From a virus, in IMG/VR virus record IMGVR_UViG_3300020052_000025, positions 1-30,639 of that record: DNA of 30,639 nucleotides. One strand, 5' to 3'. The notes under the pieces were generated by a model. It searched no databases and was not told the DNA's origin. It was given only the letters and a program-made list of their open reading frames with translations. A program made the position numbers and the translations under genes. Positions 6,906-13,767 of the stretch are shown here, piece by piece (position 1 is the first letter of the stretch; each line of letters opens with the position of its first letter).

Positions 6906-7325
6906 ATGGCAATGTCTGAGTTCCAAAAAGCGTTCGCCGCAGCTCGCGCCGCGAACAAAAAAGCAGGTCGCCGCGCAGGTGACGGCGCATTTACGTTTAA
7001 CGGCAAGTCATACCACACTCGCACGGCTGATGAAGAGAAGGCTGCAAAGGCTTCTCAAGCGAATCGCGAGACGAATCGAGAGACTTCGCGACAGGTGCAA
7101 AACGAGCAAAATCGCCAGCAGAGCAAGCAAACTGAGGCAGAGACTACGCGCCTGCTTGCTACACGCCCCAAAAACACGGCTTTTGCCGGTGCTGCACAGG
7201 ATCGCACGGACGCCGAACGCTTCCGCAGAAACAACGCAGGCCCCGCATACGGCGAAACAGGCATGCGCAACGGCGGCCTCGTTATGACGCCCAAGTCAAA
7301 GAAATATGTAATTGGTGGCAAGTAA
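6906..7325 (+). CDS. Small phage protein, FxxAFAxAR N-terminus and Gly-Gly C-terminus
   Basis: 139 aa. The N-terminus has the pattern FQKAFAAARAANKKAGRRAG, then F-T-F-N-G-K-S-Y-H-T, a widely distributed phage motif ('F-x-x-A-F-A-x-A-R ... F-x-[FW]-x-G-K-x-Y-x-T') of unknown function found in short proteins of tail/head regions. The middle (residues 50-100) is a highly charged Gln/Arg/Glu helix. The C-terminus repeats the motif of the preceding gene: MRNGGLVMTPKSKKYVIGGK. The ATG at 6906 was chosen over an in-frame start at 6879 because AAGGAG at 6893-6898 lies at proper spacing and the earlier start would overlap the preceding gene. Stop TAA at 7323-7325 shares its final A with the next ATG (TAATG). 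A virion or assembly role is possible but not shown. Confidence 0.65.
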   Translation: MAMSEFQKAFAAARAANKKAGRRAGDGAFTFNGKSYHTRTADEEKAAKASQANRETNRETSRQVQNEQNRQQSKQTEAETTRLLATRPKNTAFAGAAQDRTDAERFRRNNAGPAYGETGMRNGGLVMTPKSKKYVIGGK

Positions 7326-7579
7326 TGTCAAAGACAGCCGCTTGGCAGCGTAAAGAAGGTCAGAACCCCAACGGCGGTCTTAACGCCAAGGGTCGTGCGG
7401 CCTACAACAAAGCCAATCCGGGTAAACCCGGACTGAAGGCTCCCCAGCCTGAAGGCGGCAAGCGTAAAGAGTCGTTTTGTGCCCGCATGGAGGGCATGAA
7501 GAAAAAACTAACCAGCGAGAAGACGGCTAAAGACCCGAACTCTCGCATCAACAAGAGCCTACGGGCGTGGAAGTGCTGA
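7325..7579 (+). CDS. DUF6321-like small basic protein
   Basis: 84 aa. The sequence opens with AWQRKEGQNPNGGLNAKGRA and contains K-R-K-E-S-F-C-A-R-M-E-G-M and a final L-R-A-W-K-C. This series ('W-x-R-K-E-G-x-N-P-x-G-G-L-N-A-K-G-R', 'S-F-C-A-R-M-x-G', terminal 'L-x-x-W-x-C') matches, from memory, a short conserved phage protein family (DUF6321) whose function is unknown. It is strongly basic and has two cysteines, one in SFCAR and one at the very end, which could pair or bind metal. It is coupled to the preceding gene by TAATG and sits in the run of small proteins between promoter and tail genes. Confidence 0.65.
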   Translation: MSKTAAWQRKEGQNPNGGLNAKGRAAYNKANPGKPGLKAPQPEGGKRKESFCARMEGMKKKLTSEKTAKDPNSRINKSLRAWKC

Positions 7580-7580
7580 G

Positions 7581-7787
7581 ATGATGAACGCAATTTCTGA
7601 ATCCACTAAACACGTCGTAGACGGTGTCTCTTTTCTTACGGTGCTTGGTACTTTGGCTAATGTCCTCCCCTCAGTTGCAGCGGTGTTCACTATAATTTGG
7701 ACCGGCATCCGTATTTATGAGACCGAGACCATCCAGATGGCGCTCGGCAAAGCTCCACAGCCCCCCGTCCAAGACGAGGAAAAATAA
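7581..7787 (+). CDS. Small single-pass membrane protein, holin-like
   Basis: 68 aa. Residues 13-50 (VDGVSFLTVLGTLANVLPSV, then AAVFTIIWTGIRIYE) form one long or two short membrane helices, followed by an acidic and Pro-rich tail. Proteins with the pattern 'V-D-x-[VI]-S-x(2)-T-V-x-G-T-L-x(3)-L-P-x-[VI]-A-A-V-x(2)-I-[VI]-W-T-x-I-R-I-Y-E-T' are commonly labelled holins (class II, T7-like) in podoviruses. That family knowledge plus the size is the basis for the call. It competes with the better-placed 3TM holin at 4110-4604, which sits next to the endolysin. An alternative ATG lies three bases downstream (7584). It starts just after the stop of the DUF6321-like gene and precedes the nozzle-like gene by 3 bases. 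Confidence 0.6.
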   Translation: MMNAISESTKHVVDGVSFLTVLGTLANVLPSVAAVFTIIWTGIRIYETETIQMALGKAPQPPVQDEEK

Positions 7788-7790
7788 GAT

Positions 7791-10301
7791 ATGCCCGGCG
7801 TAGCGCTAAAGATACAGCGGTTTTTCGGAGAAGCGCCAAAGATTTCTGGCGAACTTCTGCCCGACACCGTAGCGCAGTATGCGTTTAACTTGGACTTGTC
7901 GTCCGGTGATCTGCTGCCGTATCGCCGCCCAGAGCGCGTGGCTAAGTTAGATAAAGACGGTCTTTTCCGCACGATCTACCCACTGGAAGACCCAGAAACT
8001 GGTGAGTTAAAGTGGCTGCACTGGACAACCGACGTTGACGTCGCCACTGCGCAGGTAGAGGGCGACCAGACTCAGCGTATCTATTACACGGGTGAGGACT
8101 TCCCTCGTGTTACCAACTACGACTTGGCGACTAGCGGGACGCAATTCCCATCGCAGAGTTACAAGATGGGTCTCCCACTGCCAGCGGTCGTCCCCGTAGT
8201 TGTGGCAGAGCCATTCACGCAGAAGACGTCCGCGAGCCGGTCACGAGATGCGGGTAACAACGCGACCATAGTTACAAGCGCGCCACACGGGCTCACTACG
8301 GGCGACTATGTAACAATTACAGGCTTCACTGATGTCCTGTATAACTTGTCTAACGCGCAGGTTACGGTTATAGATGATACGTCGTTCAGCTACTTCAACT
8401 TCGGCGCCGCTGAAGCGAATACTGCAGACACTACAGGCAAGGTTGACTTGGCGGGCCTGACTGGCCCTCGGAACTACGTCTATACATACCATACCGCGTG
8501 GGACGAAGAGTCAGTGCCGTCCGAGCCATCCGACACGATTTTTGTCAAAGAGGGCCAGACCCTGCAGATAAAGAGTCTACCAAGTCTGTGGACTCACGGG
8601 GCTGGGTACCAAGAAGAAGGTATGCGGCTACGCCTTTACCGGACAGTGGGTGGTGTCTCGGGTACAGAGTACTTCCGCGTAGCTGAGTTAGATGCCCGTG
8701 AGCGTGTCCCTGCAGACTACACCCGCGCCGCTGGCACGGCTACCGTAGTTGTCACCAAGGCAACCCACGCTTTGCAGACGGGGCACCGAGTTAAGATTGT
8801 TGTGTCTGACGAGAGCGGGCTCTCCGACGCGACCGTGACAATTACCCGTACAGGTATAAATACATTCACGTTTGTCGACCCTTCGCTGCCTGTTCCTGCT
8901 GAGGGGCTTGCACTTACTGGGGAACTTACCTACGAAGTTTTGCCCAAAGCTGCTACTTATGTCCGCGATGCCGGTACAGACGTAGTCACAGTTACAGCAG
9001 AGGCACACGGGTACGCATCTGATGACTATGTGAGCATTCGCGCCACAGACGACTCGAAGTTGGCAGCTGGTAGCTACAAAGTCACTAGGATTGATGCCGA
9101 TAGCTTCCGGTTCACTGACACATCAGTGTTTGACGCAGCTAAAGCCACTGCGCTATCTGGCGCTGCGGAAGTCCTGCGTTCTCGGTCTTTTACAGACGAC
9201 CTCGACGTTACCGCGCTTGATGACGTGCTAGAGTCTCTCGACTACGACGCCCCCGATGAGCGGATGCTCGGGTTGTTAGCTATTCACAACAGCATGATTG
9301 TGGGCTTCTTTGACAACACAATTTGCTTTAGCGAACCCGGTGTGCCGCACGCGTGGCCAATTAAGTACCGCCTTCAGGTGGACTCGAAGATCGTCGCGCT
9401 GGGCGCGTATGGAACAACACTGCTTGCGCTAACAGACCGTACACCTTGGAAGCTGGACGGCAACAACCCGGCGGCTATGTCTATTACCCGCACGGACTAT
9501 ATTTTGCCGTGTGTGTCTAAGCGCTCTGTTATTAACATCGGTTTCGGCGTTGTCTGGGCGTCAGCGGGCGGCTTGGCGATCTACTCTACGACCATAGGCA
9601 CAGACTATCTAACGAAGAACGTCCATAGCTGGGCTTCATGGCCGCAAGACTACGACGCCAAGAATTTGTATGGCGCGTACTACCGAGGCCGCTACTTTGG
9701 CTCGGACGGCCTAAATACCTTCTTGTTCGAGCGTAACGAAGAAGTCGGAGGCCACTTGGTGCAGTCCGATGTTCGATTTACCGCCGCGTACTACGACGCC
9801 AAGAACGACCGCTTCTTCTACGCAGCTGGCGACCAAGTGTGGTTGTGGAACTCGCAGCAGGTTGGCAACGCTGTGCTGGACTGGAAGTCCAAGGTATTTA
9901 CGACCAAGTCTCCAATTAACTTGGGCGCCGCGCAAATCATAGGCGACTTTAACAGCGAAGAGGACGCCGCTGCGCTAGAGCTTGAGAACGCCAACATCCG
10001 AATATATAACGGCGAATTGATTACGAACAACGAGGTAATCGGCGCCATGGGCACCCAGCTTGGCAACGAGCTTCAGGTGGCAGGCAGTAACTTGCGCGAA
10101 ATTCGGGTTAGCACCGGTGCAGTTACGTTCCAGTTCTTTGTCAACAAGAAGCTAATCTATTCTAGTTCTCGAAGCACAACCGAGCCGTTCCGACTCCCGG
10201 GCGGGTACCGCGCTGATGTTTTCGAGGTACGGGCTTCCACCAACGTACGCGTTCGTGCTATTATGTTGGCTGAGTCTATGGCTGGATTGAGAGGTGCCTA
10301 A
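7791..10301 (+). CDS. Nozzle / tail tubular protein B-like tail protein with three inserted beta modules
   Basis: 836 aa, close in length to T7 gp12 (tail tubular protein B, about 790 aa). The N-terminus has the pattern G-x-A-P-K-I-S-x-E-L-L-P-D-x-x-A-Q ... N-L-D-L-x-S-G-D-L-L-P-Y, similar in kind to the start of gp12-like nozzle proteins (list of residues tying the protein to the tail ring). Three copies of a beta module with the pattern 'Y/S-x-R-D/A-A-G-x(2)-T-x-V-T-x(2)-x-H-G/A-L-x(2)-G-x-x-V-x-I ... V-x-D-x-x-[ST]-F-x-[FY]' lie at about residues 150-224, 307-382 and 388-463, with a fibronectin III-like segment (YVYTYHTAWDEESVPSEPSD) between the first and second. The C-terminal half (about 480-830) has repeated Trp/Gly strands resembling a propeller. 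Stop TAA at 10299-10301 shares a base with the next ATG. Tail-nozzle role is inferred. Confidence 0.6.
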   Translation: MPGVALKIQRFFGEAPKISGELLPDTVAQYAFNLDLSSGDLLPYRRPERVAKLDKDGLFRTIYPLEDPETGELKWLHWTTDVDVATAQVEGDQTQRIYYTGEDFPRVTNYDLATSGTQFPSQSYKMGLPLPAVVPVVVAEPFTQKTSASRSRDAGNNATIVTSAPHGLTTGDYVTITGFTDVLYNLSNAQVTVIDDTSFSYFNFGAAEANTADTTGKVDLAGLTGPRNYVYTYHTAWDEESVPSEPSDTIFVKEGQTLQIKSLPSLWTHGAGYQEEGMRLRLYRTVGGVSGTEYFRVAELDARERVPADYTRAAGTATVVVTKATHALQTGHRVKIVVSDESGLSDATVTITRTGINTFTFVDPSLPVPAEGLALTGELTYEVLPKAATYVRDAGTDVVTVTAEAHGYASDDYVSIRATDDSKLAAGSYKVTRIDADSFRFTDTSVFDAAKATALSGAAEVLRSRSFTDDLDVTALDDVLESLDYDAPDERMLGLLAIHNSMIVGFFDNTICFSEPGVPHAWPIKYRLQVDSKIVALGAYGTTLLALTDRTPWKLDGNNPAAMSITRTDYILPCVSKRSVINIGFGVVWASAGGLAIYSTTIGTDYLTKNVHSWASWPQDYDAKNLYGAYYRGRYFGSDGLNTFLFERNEEVGGHLVQSDVRFTAAYYDAKNDRFFYAAGDQVWLWNSQQVGNAVLDWKSKVFTTKSPINLGAAQIIGDFNSEEDAAALELENANIRIYNGELITNNEVIGAMGTQLGNELQVAGSNLREIRVSTGAVTFQFFVNKKLIYSSSRSTTEPFRLPGGYRADVFEVRASTNVRVRAIMLAESMAGLRGA

Positions 10302-10636
10302 TGCCTAAATTTCAGGGCATACCGGCTATTCCACCGGAAAAAATCGAGCAGTGGCAGTACGACGTACTCGCGGCGCTCAAAGAAAACGTCGAGATTATGT
10401 TGGGGCAGCGCGGCCCGGGTCGTGTAGTTACCAACGATACTCTTGGCGTGGAACCTGCCGACCGGCAGATTATGAAGCAGTTGTCTGCGCGGGGTAACTA
10501 CTACACCATCTCGGGCGCGTCAGTGCCAACGATAGACGACTATATCAATTTGCTTAATGATGTGCAACAATTGGCCATCGACGTAAGTAACATCCAAAGT
10601 GCAGTCAACGCACTAATAGCTAACATGAAGGCATAA
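10301..10636 (+). CDS. Small structural-region protein
   Basis: 111 aa, not recognised as a named family. It begins with a short Pro-rich arm (FQGIPAIPPEKIEQWQYDVL), then a helix with ALKENVEIMLGQRG. Proteins with the pattern 'I-P-x-I-P-x(5)-Q-W-x(3)-[LV]-x-A-L-K-E-N-V-E-x-[LM]-x-G-x-R-G' occur next to tail genes in other phages. Residues 75-110 are a predicted coiled coil (IDDYINLLNDVQQLAIDVSN, ending ALIANMKA), so it may form an oligomer. It is coupled to the preceding tail gene (TAATG) and is followed within two bases by the next gene. A virion or tail-assembly role is likely from position only. Confidence 0.6.
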   Translation: MPKFQGIPAIPPEKIEQWQYDVLAALKENVEIMLGQRGPGRVVTNDTLGVEPADRQIMKQLSARGNYYTISGASVPTIDDYINLLNDVQQLAIDVSNIQSAVNALIANMKA

Positions 10637-10638
10637 CC

Positions 10639-12474
10639 ATGGCACAATCCCGCTCTTTACTCGGAAGTTCCTTACGTCCCGGCTCTAAAGTCGGCATGAC
10701 GGCTGGCGTTGATTACTTCAAGCGAGTTGGCCGCGCTGACAAGGGTGGCATCAACCAAGCTATTGACACTATAAAACAAGCTGACGCTGTGCCGCCACCC
10801 GACGTAGGCATGAGCATCACGCCGTCTGGCAGTGAGTCTGGTTTTAGCGTATCAACGGGCTCTGGTGGCACTCCGGGCGCAGGCAAAATCGCAGGGGGCG
10901 GCCTCACACCTCTGCAGGTACAGGCGCTTCAGCTGAGTACTAAGGCGGCCGGCTTGGCTGGTATGATTAGCGGTGACAAAACGCTGGGTGACTTAGCACA
11001 GGCTGGAAACGTAGTCGGCGTTGCAGACCAGCTAAACAAAGGCAATGCCGGGCCAGCAGCTAGTGTATTGTCGCAGATGTCTGGTGTCCCCTACGCAAGT
11101 ACCCTCCTCAACGCCGGGATGAACGCCCAAGCTGGGCGCCCTTGGGCAGGGCAAGTAGGCTCAGCCATTGTTAATAATATGATCCCCGGTGCTGGGGCTG
11201 TCGACCTCGGCACGCAGATACTTACTTCTCCTGCGCTTGGTGGAGATAAGTCCGTTGGCATGGCAGACATAATTAACTACGGCCCTGCTGGTAGGAAAGC
11301 CTTTGGGTCCAATGGCCCTGTGGACGATGCGCAGGCAGGCAAGCAGCTGTTTGAGTCTGGTGTGGACCCCGCCCAAGCCGCAAACTTTATGGGTGGGCAG
11401 GGCTTGGGCATGACCCGGCCTAACTACACTGATTATATGGGCCCCGGTGATATGGGCCCGCAGACCCCCGAGGCGCAGGCTGGTATAGACGCTGGCGCGC
11501 GCAGTCGCGGCTGGCAGCAGGCGGCAATCGGTGCCAACAAAGCATACTCTTACGCAAACAACCTGCCGTACGACGGCACAAGTACTGCCCCGCTTGGCGC
11601 AGGTAGCACCGGCTCCGGCACTACCATTGAAGCTCCAGCTCCAGCTCCGGCTGCGGCTCCGTCTACGACTTCCTCCGACACATTTAACCCCAACGTATAT
11701 AGCACTAGCGGTGATAGCGGGGATCGTAGTGGCGGTAGCTTTGGGGGGGAAACTTACGGCGCAGATACCGGATATAGTTCCACTGGTGAGAGCTTATTTG
11801 CGGACGGTGGTATGGTCGACATGCCCGGTCTGACTATGCGCTACGCAGATGGTGGCGATGTAATGGGCGGCATGCCTATGGGCGGCATGAGCCAAGTATC
11901 TATGGGTGGCCAACCCGACGCGCAACAGATTCAGGCGCAAATCGCGCAGATGATGCGTGATCCACAGATGGTGCAGCGTTTGTTGGCCCGCCCAGCGCAG
12001 CTGATGCAATCTGGTGAGTTGACTCCTGACGAAGTGGTCACTATGGGCCGCGTCGCAGAGGCGGCTATGTTTAACCCCGCGCTCTACCCCCAGCTTCGCC
12101 AGTTCGTTGCGGCTCAGGGCATGACACCCCTGCCACCTTCGTTCGACCCCACGGTAATCATCAACATTATCGTTATTTCCCGCGCGCTGCAGCAGAGCAT
12201 GGGTAGTGGTGGGCAGGCAACCCAGCCCGGGCAAGTTCCTTCGATGGACCAAGCGCAGATGGTTAACCCCACTGGTATGCAGGAAGGTGGCGCTGTTTTT
12301 GGCCCCGGTACCGGTCGCTCTGACTCTATCGGCACCATAAACCGCACGACCAGTACACCTGTTAGTATTGCAAACGGTGAGTATGTAATCCCTGCGCACG
12401 TTGTGCGCGCTAAGGGTCGGGATTTCTTTGACGGTCTGCTGCGCAAGTACACCGCCGTTCCTAAAGGAGACTAA
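10639..12474 (+). CDS. Virion protein candidate with C-terminal GPGTGxSD/GEYVIPAxVV motif
   Basis: 611 aa. The N-terminal 170 residues are Gly/Ala/Ser-rich with helices (LQLSTKAAGLAGMISGDKTL). A Pro/Ala/Ser linker (about residues 333-345) and Gly/Ser-rich stretch follow. Residues about 390-425 carry Asp-Gly-Gly and Met-Gly repeats (FADGGMV, YADGGDV, MGGMPMGGM). The C-terminal 65 residues hold QEGGAVFGPGTGRSDSI and IANGEYVIPAHVVRAKGRDF followed by FDGLLRKY. 'G-P-G-x-G-x-S-D-x-I ... G-E-[FY]-V-I-P-A-x-V-V' is a recurrent motif of large virion or tail-region proteins in podophages of aquatic bacteria; its function is not established. Position between tail protein and ejection proteins suggests it belongs to the internal core or tail tip. 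No enzyme motif seen. Confidence 0.65.
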   Translation: MAQSRSLLGSSLRPGSKVGMTAGVDYFKRVGRADKGGINQAIDTIKQADAVPPPDVGMSITPSGSESGFSVSTGSGGTPGAGKIAGGGLTPLQVQALQLSTKAAGLAGMISGDKTLGDLAQAGNVVGVADQLNKGNAGPAASVLSQMSGVPYASTLLNAGMNAQAGRPWAGQVGSAIVNNMIPGAGAVDLGTQILTSPALGGDKSVGMADIINYGPAGRKAFGSNGPVDDAQAGKQLFESGVDPAQAANFMGGQGLGMTRPNYTDYMGPGDMGPQTPEAQAGIDAGARSRGWQQAAIGANKAYSYANNLPYDGTSTAPLGAGSTGSGTTIEAPAPAPAAAPSTTSSDTFNPNVYSTSGDSGDRSGGSFGGETYGADTGYSSTGESLFADGGMVDMPGLTMRYADGGDVMGGMPMGGMSQVSMGGQPDAQQIQAQIAQMMRDPQMVQRLLARPAQLMQSGELTPDEVVTMGRVAEAAMFNPALYPQLRQFVAAQGMTPLPPSFDPTVIINIIVISRALQQSMGSGGQATQPGQVPSMDQAQMVNPTGMQEGGAVFGPGTGRSDSIGTINRTTSTPVSIANGEYVIPAHVVRAKGRDFFDGLLRKYTAVPKGD

Positions 12475-12476
12475 AC

Positions 12477-13754
12477 ATGGCTGGCTATGACGAGTGGTGG
12501 TTGATAAACAACGGCGGCGGCGGCGGCGACTGGAATTCCGGTGGCTACGGTGCATCAGCGCAGAACGCTGGAGTTCCTGAGTACGGTCCAACTCAGTCTG
12601 ACCCTTGGGCAGATGGCAGCTATGACTATAACTCTGGCGGACCTAGCGCACCGGCTCAGTCTGACCCTTGGTCAGATGGTAGCTACGACTATAACTACGG
12701 CGGGGCTGGGCTACCGGCTCAGCCTGACCCTTGGTCAGATGGTAGCTACGACTATAACTACGGCGGCAACGACTGGAACTCTGGTGGCTATGGTGCATCA
12801 GCGCAGAACGCTGGAGTGCCCACACAAGCACCTGTCACAGAAAACCAAGGCAGCTGGGATTCCGGCGGTTACGGCGCATCAGCACAGAACGCCGGGACGT
12901 TTGCGGTTACCACCGCGCAGAACGCCGGTGGCGACTTTGGAACTGGCGGAAGCGATACCTTCGCTAAAACTAGAGGACTAAACCCAAAGCAACCCAACAT
13001 GCTAAATCAGGCCCGCAGCGGGAACTGGGACTCTGGTGGCTATGCTGCGTCAGCGCAGAACGCTGGGGCGCCACAGGGCAACAGAAACCTCCCCACCAAC
13101 GACAACCCCGTAGAGCGCAACATCGATCGCGCGCAGACATGGACGCGGGACAACTACAACACCGCGCGGCTTGGGCTAGATTTGACTGGCTTGTTGCTGG
13201 CGAACAATGCGAATCGCTCTGCTAACCGTATGGCGCAGCAACAGATGCAGATGCAGCAGGAGGCGCAGCAAAAAAATGCGGCTATGGCCGACAAGTCGAA
13301 CGCGCAGGCAACGCAGTCATTTAACGAGGCCCGCAGCCTGTATAACCCGCAAGAGCGGGCGGTACGCGCCATGGCGCAGCAGCAGATGAACACCGCGCGC
13401 AACATGGTCGATGCTCGCAACCAGATGGCACGGGCAGGCAAGAGCAAAGCGACAATCGACGCCGAAATGCGCCGCGCCAAGCTACAGGGCAGTACAGGTG
13501 CTGCGACTGCGTACACAGCCGGTTTGGACATAGGCCGACAAGCACAGCAGCAGGCGCTCACAGCAGCCAAGGGCTTGACATCTAACTACAACACTACCGC
13601 GGACTACACTGGCGCGGACCGCGTGGCTAAAGCAGGTGTGGGGCAGGCGCAGCAAATTACTGGTATGCTGAACAACTACTTGGGCAACCCCGTGTATCAG
13701 CAGAACCTAGCTGCTTTACGCCGCGCGCAACAAGACGCATACTACTACCCATAA
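12477..13754 (+). CDS. gp14-like ejection protein candidate with repeat-rich N-terminus
   Basis: 425 aa. Residues 18-197 are low-complexity tandem repeats of two kinds. Repeat A (consensus Q-S-D-P-W-S-D-G-S-Y-D-Y-N-Y-G-G) occurs three times with a 21-residue period at residues 40-60, 61-81 and 82-97. Repeat B (W-[ND]-S-G-G-Y-G-A-S-A-Q-N-A-G) occurs at 19-32, 100-113, 127-140 and 184-197, with a partial copy at 147-151. Residues 225-425 are Ala/Gln/Met-rich helices (ANRMAQQQMQMQQEAQQKNA; ARNQMARAGKSKATIDAEMR), the composition and size of T7 gp14-like internal core proteins. Placed first in a set of three ejection-type genes, it should be delivered into the cell with the DNA. Ejection role is inferred from order and composition. 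Confidence 0.6.
   Translation: MAGYDEWWLINNGGGGGDWNSGGYGASAQNAGVPEYGPTQSDPWADGSYDYNSGGPSAPAQSDPWSDGSYDYNYGGAGLPAQPDPWSDGSYDYNYGGNDWNSGGYGASAQNAGVPTQAPVTENQGSWDSGGYGASAQNAGTFAVTTAQNAGGDFGTGGSDTFAKTRGLNPKQPNMLNQARSGNWDSGGYAASAQNAGAPQGNRNLPTNDNPVERNIDRAQTWTRDNYNTARLGLDLTGLLLANNANRSANRMAQQQMQMQQEAQQKNAAMADKSNAQATQSFNEARSLYNPQERAVRAMAQQQMNTARNMVDARNQMARAGKSKATIDAEMRRAKLQGSTGAATAYTAGLDIGRQAQQQALTAAKGLTSNYNTTADYTGADRVAKAGVGQAQQITGMLNNYLGNPVYQQNLAALRRAQQDAYYYP
12531..13067 (+). repeat. In-gene tandem repeats (63-bp period and GGYGASAQNAG units)
   Basis: Repeat A lies at 12594-12656, 12657-12719 and 12720-12767; the second and third copies differ at few bases over the core CTGACCCTTGGTCAGATGGT. Repeat B copies lie at 12531-12572, 12774-12815, 12855-12896 and 13026-13067, sharing GCATCAGCGCAGAACGCTGG or near variants. 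Near identity at the base level points to recent expansion by slippage or unequal recombination. Confidence 0.85.
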
Positions 13755-13767
13755 CGAGGCGCTGGAT

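Noticed and set aside
11794-12591. Antisense open frame of 265 codons opposite the 611-aa protein gene
   Set aside because: It has Arg/His-rich shadow composition, crosses a gene boundary on the other strand and shows no motif.
12531-13067. CRISPR-like array
   Set aside because: The repeats are in frame within one protein, with unequal spacing and protein-level conservation, and no cas operon is nearby; the Cas4-like nuclease is in the replication arm.
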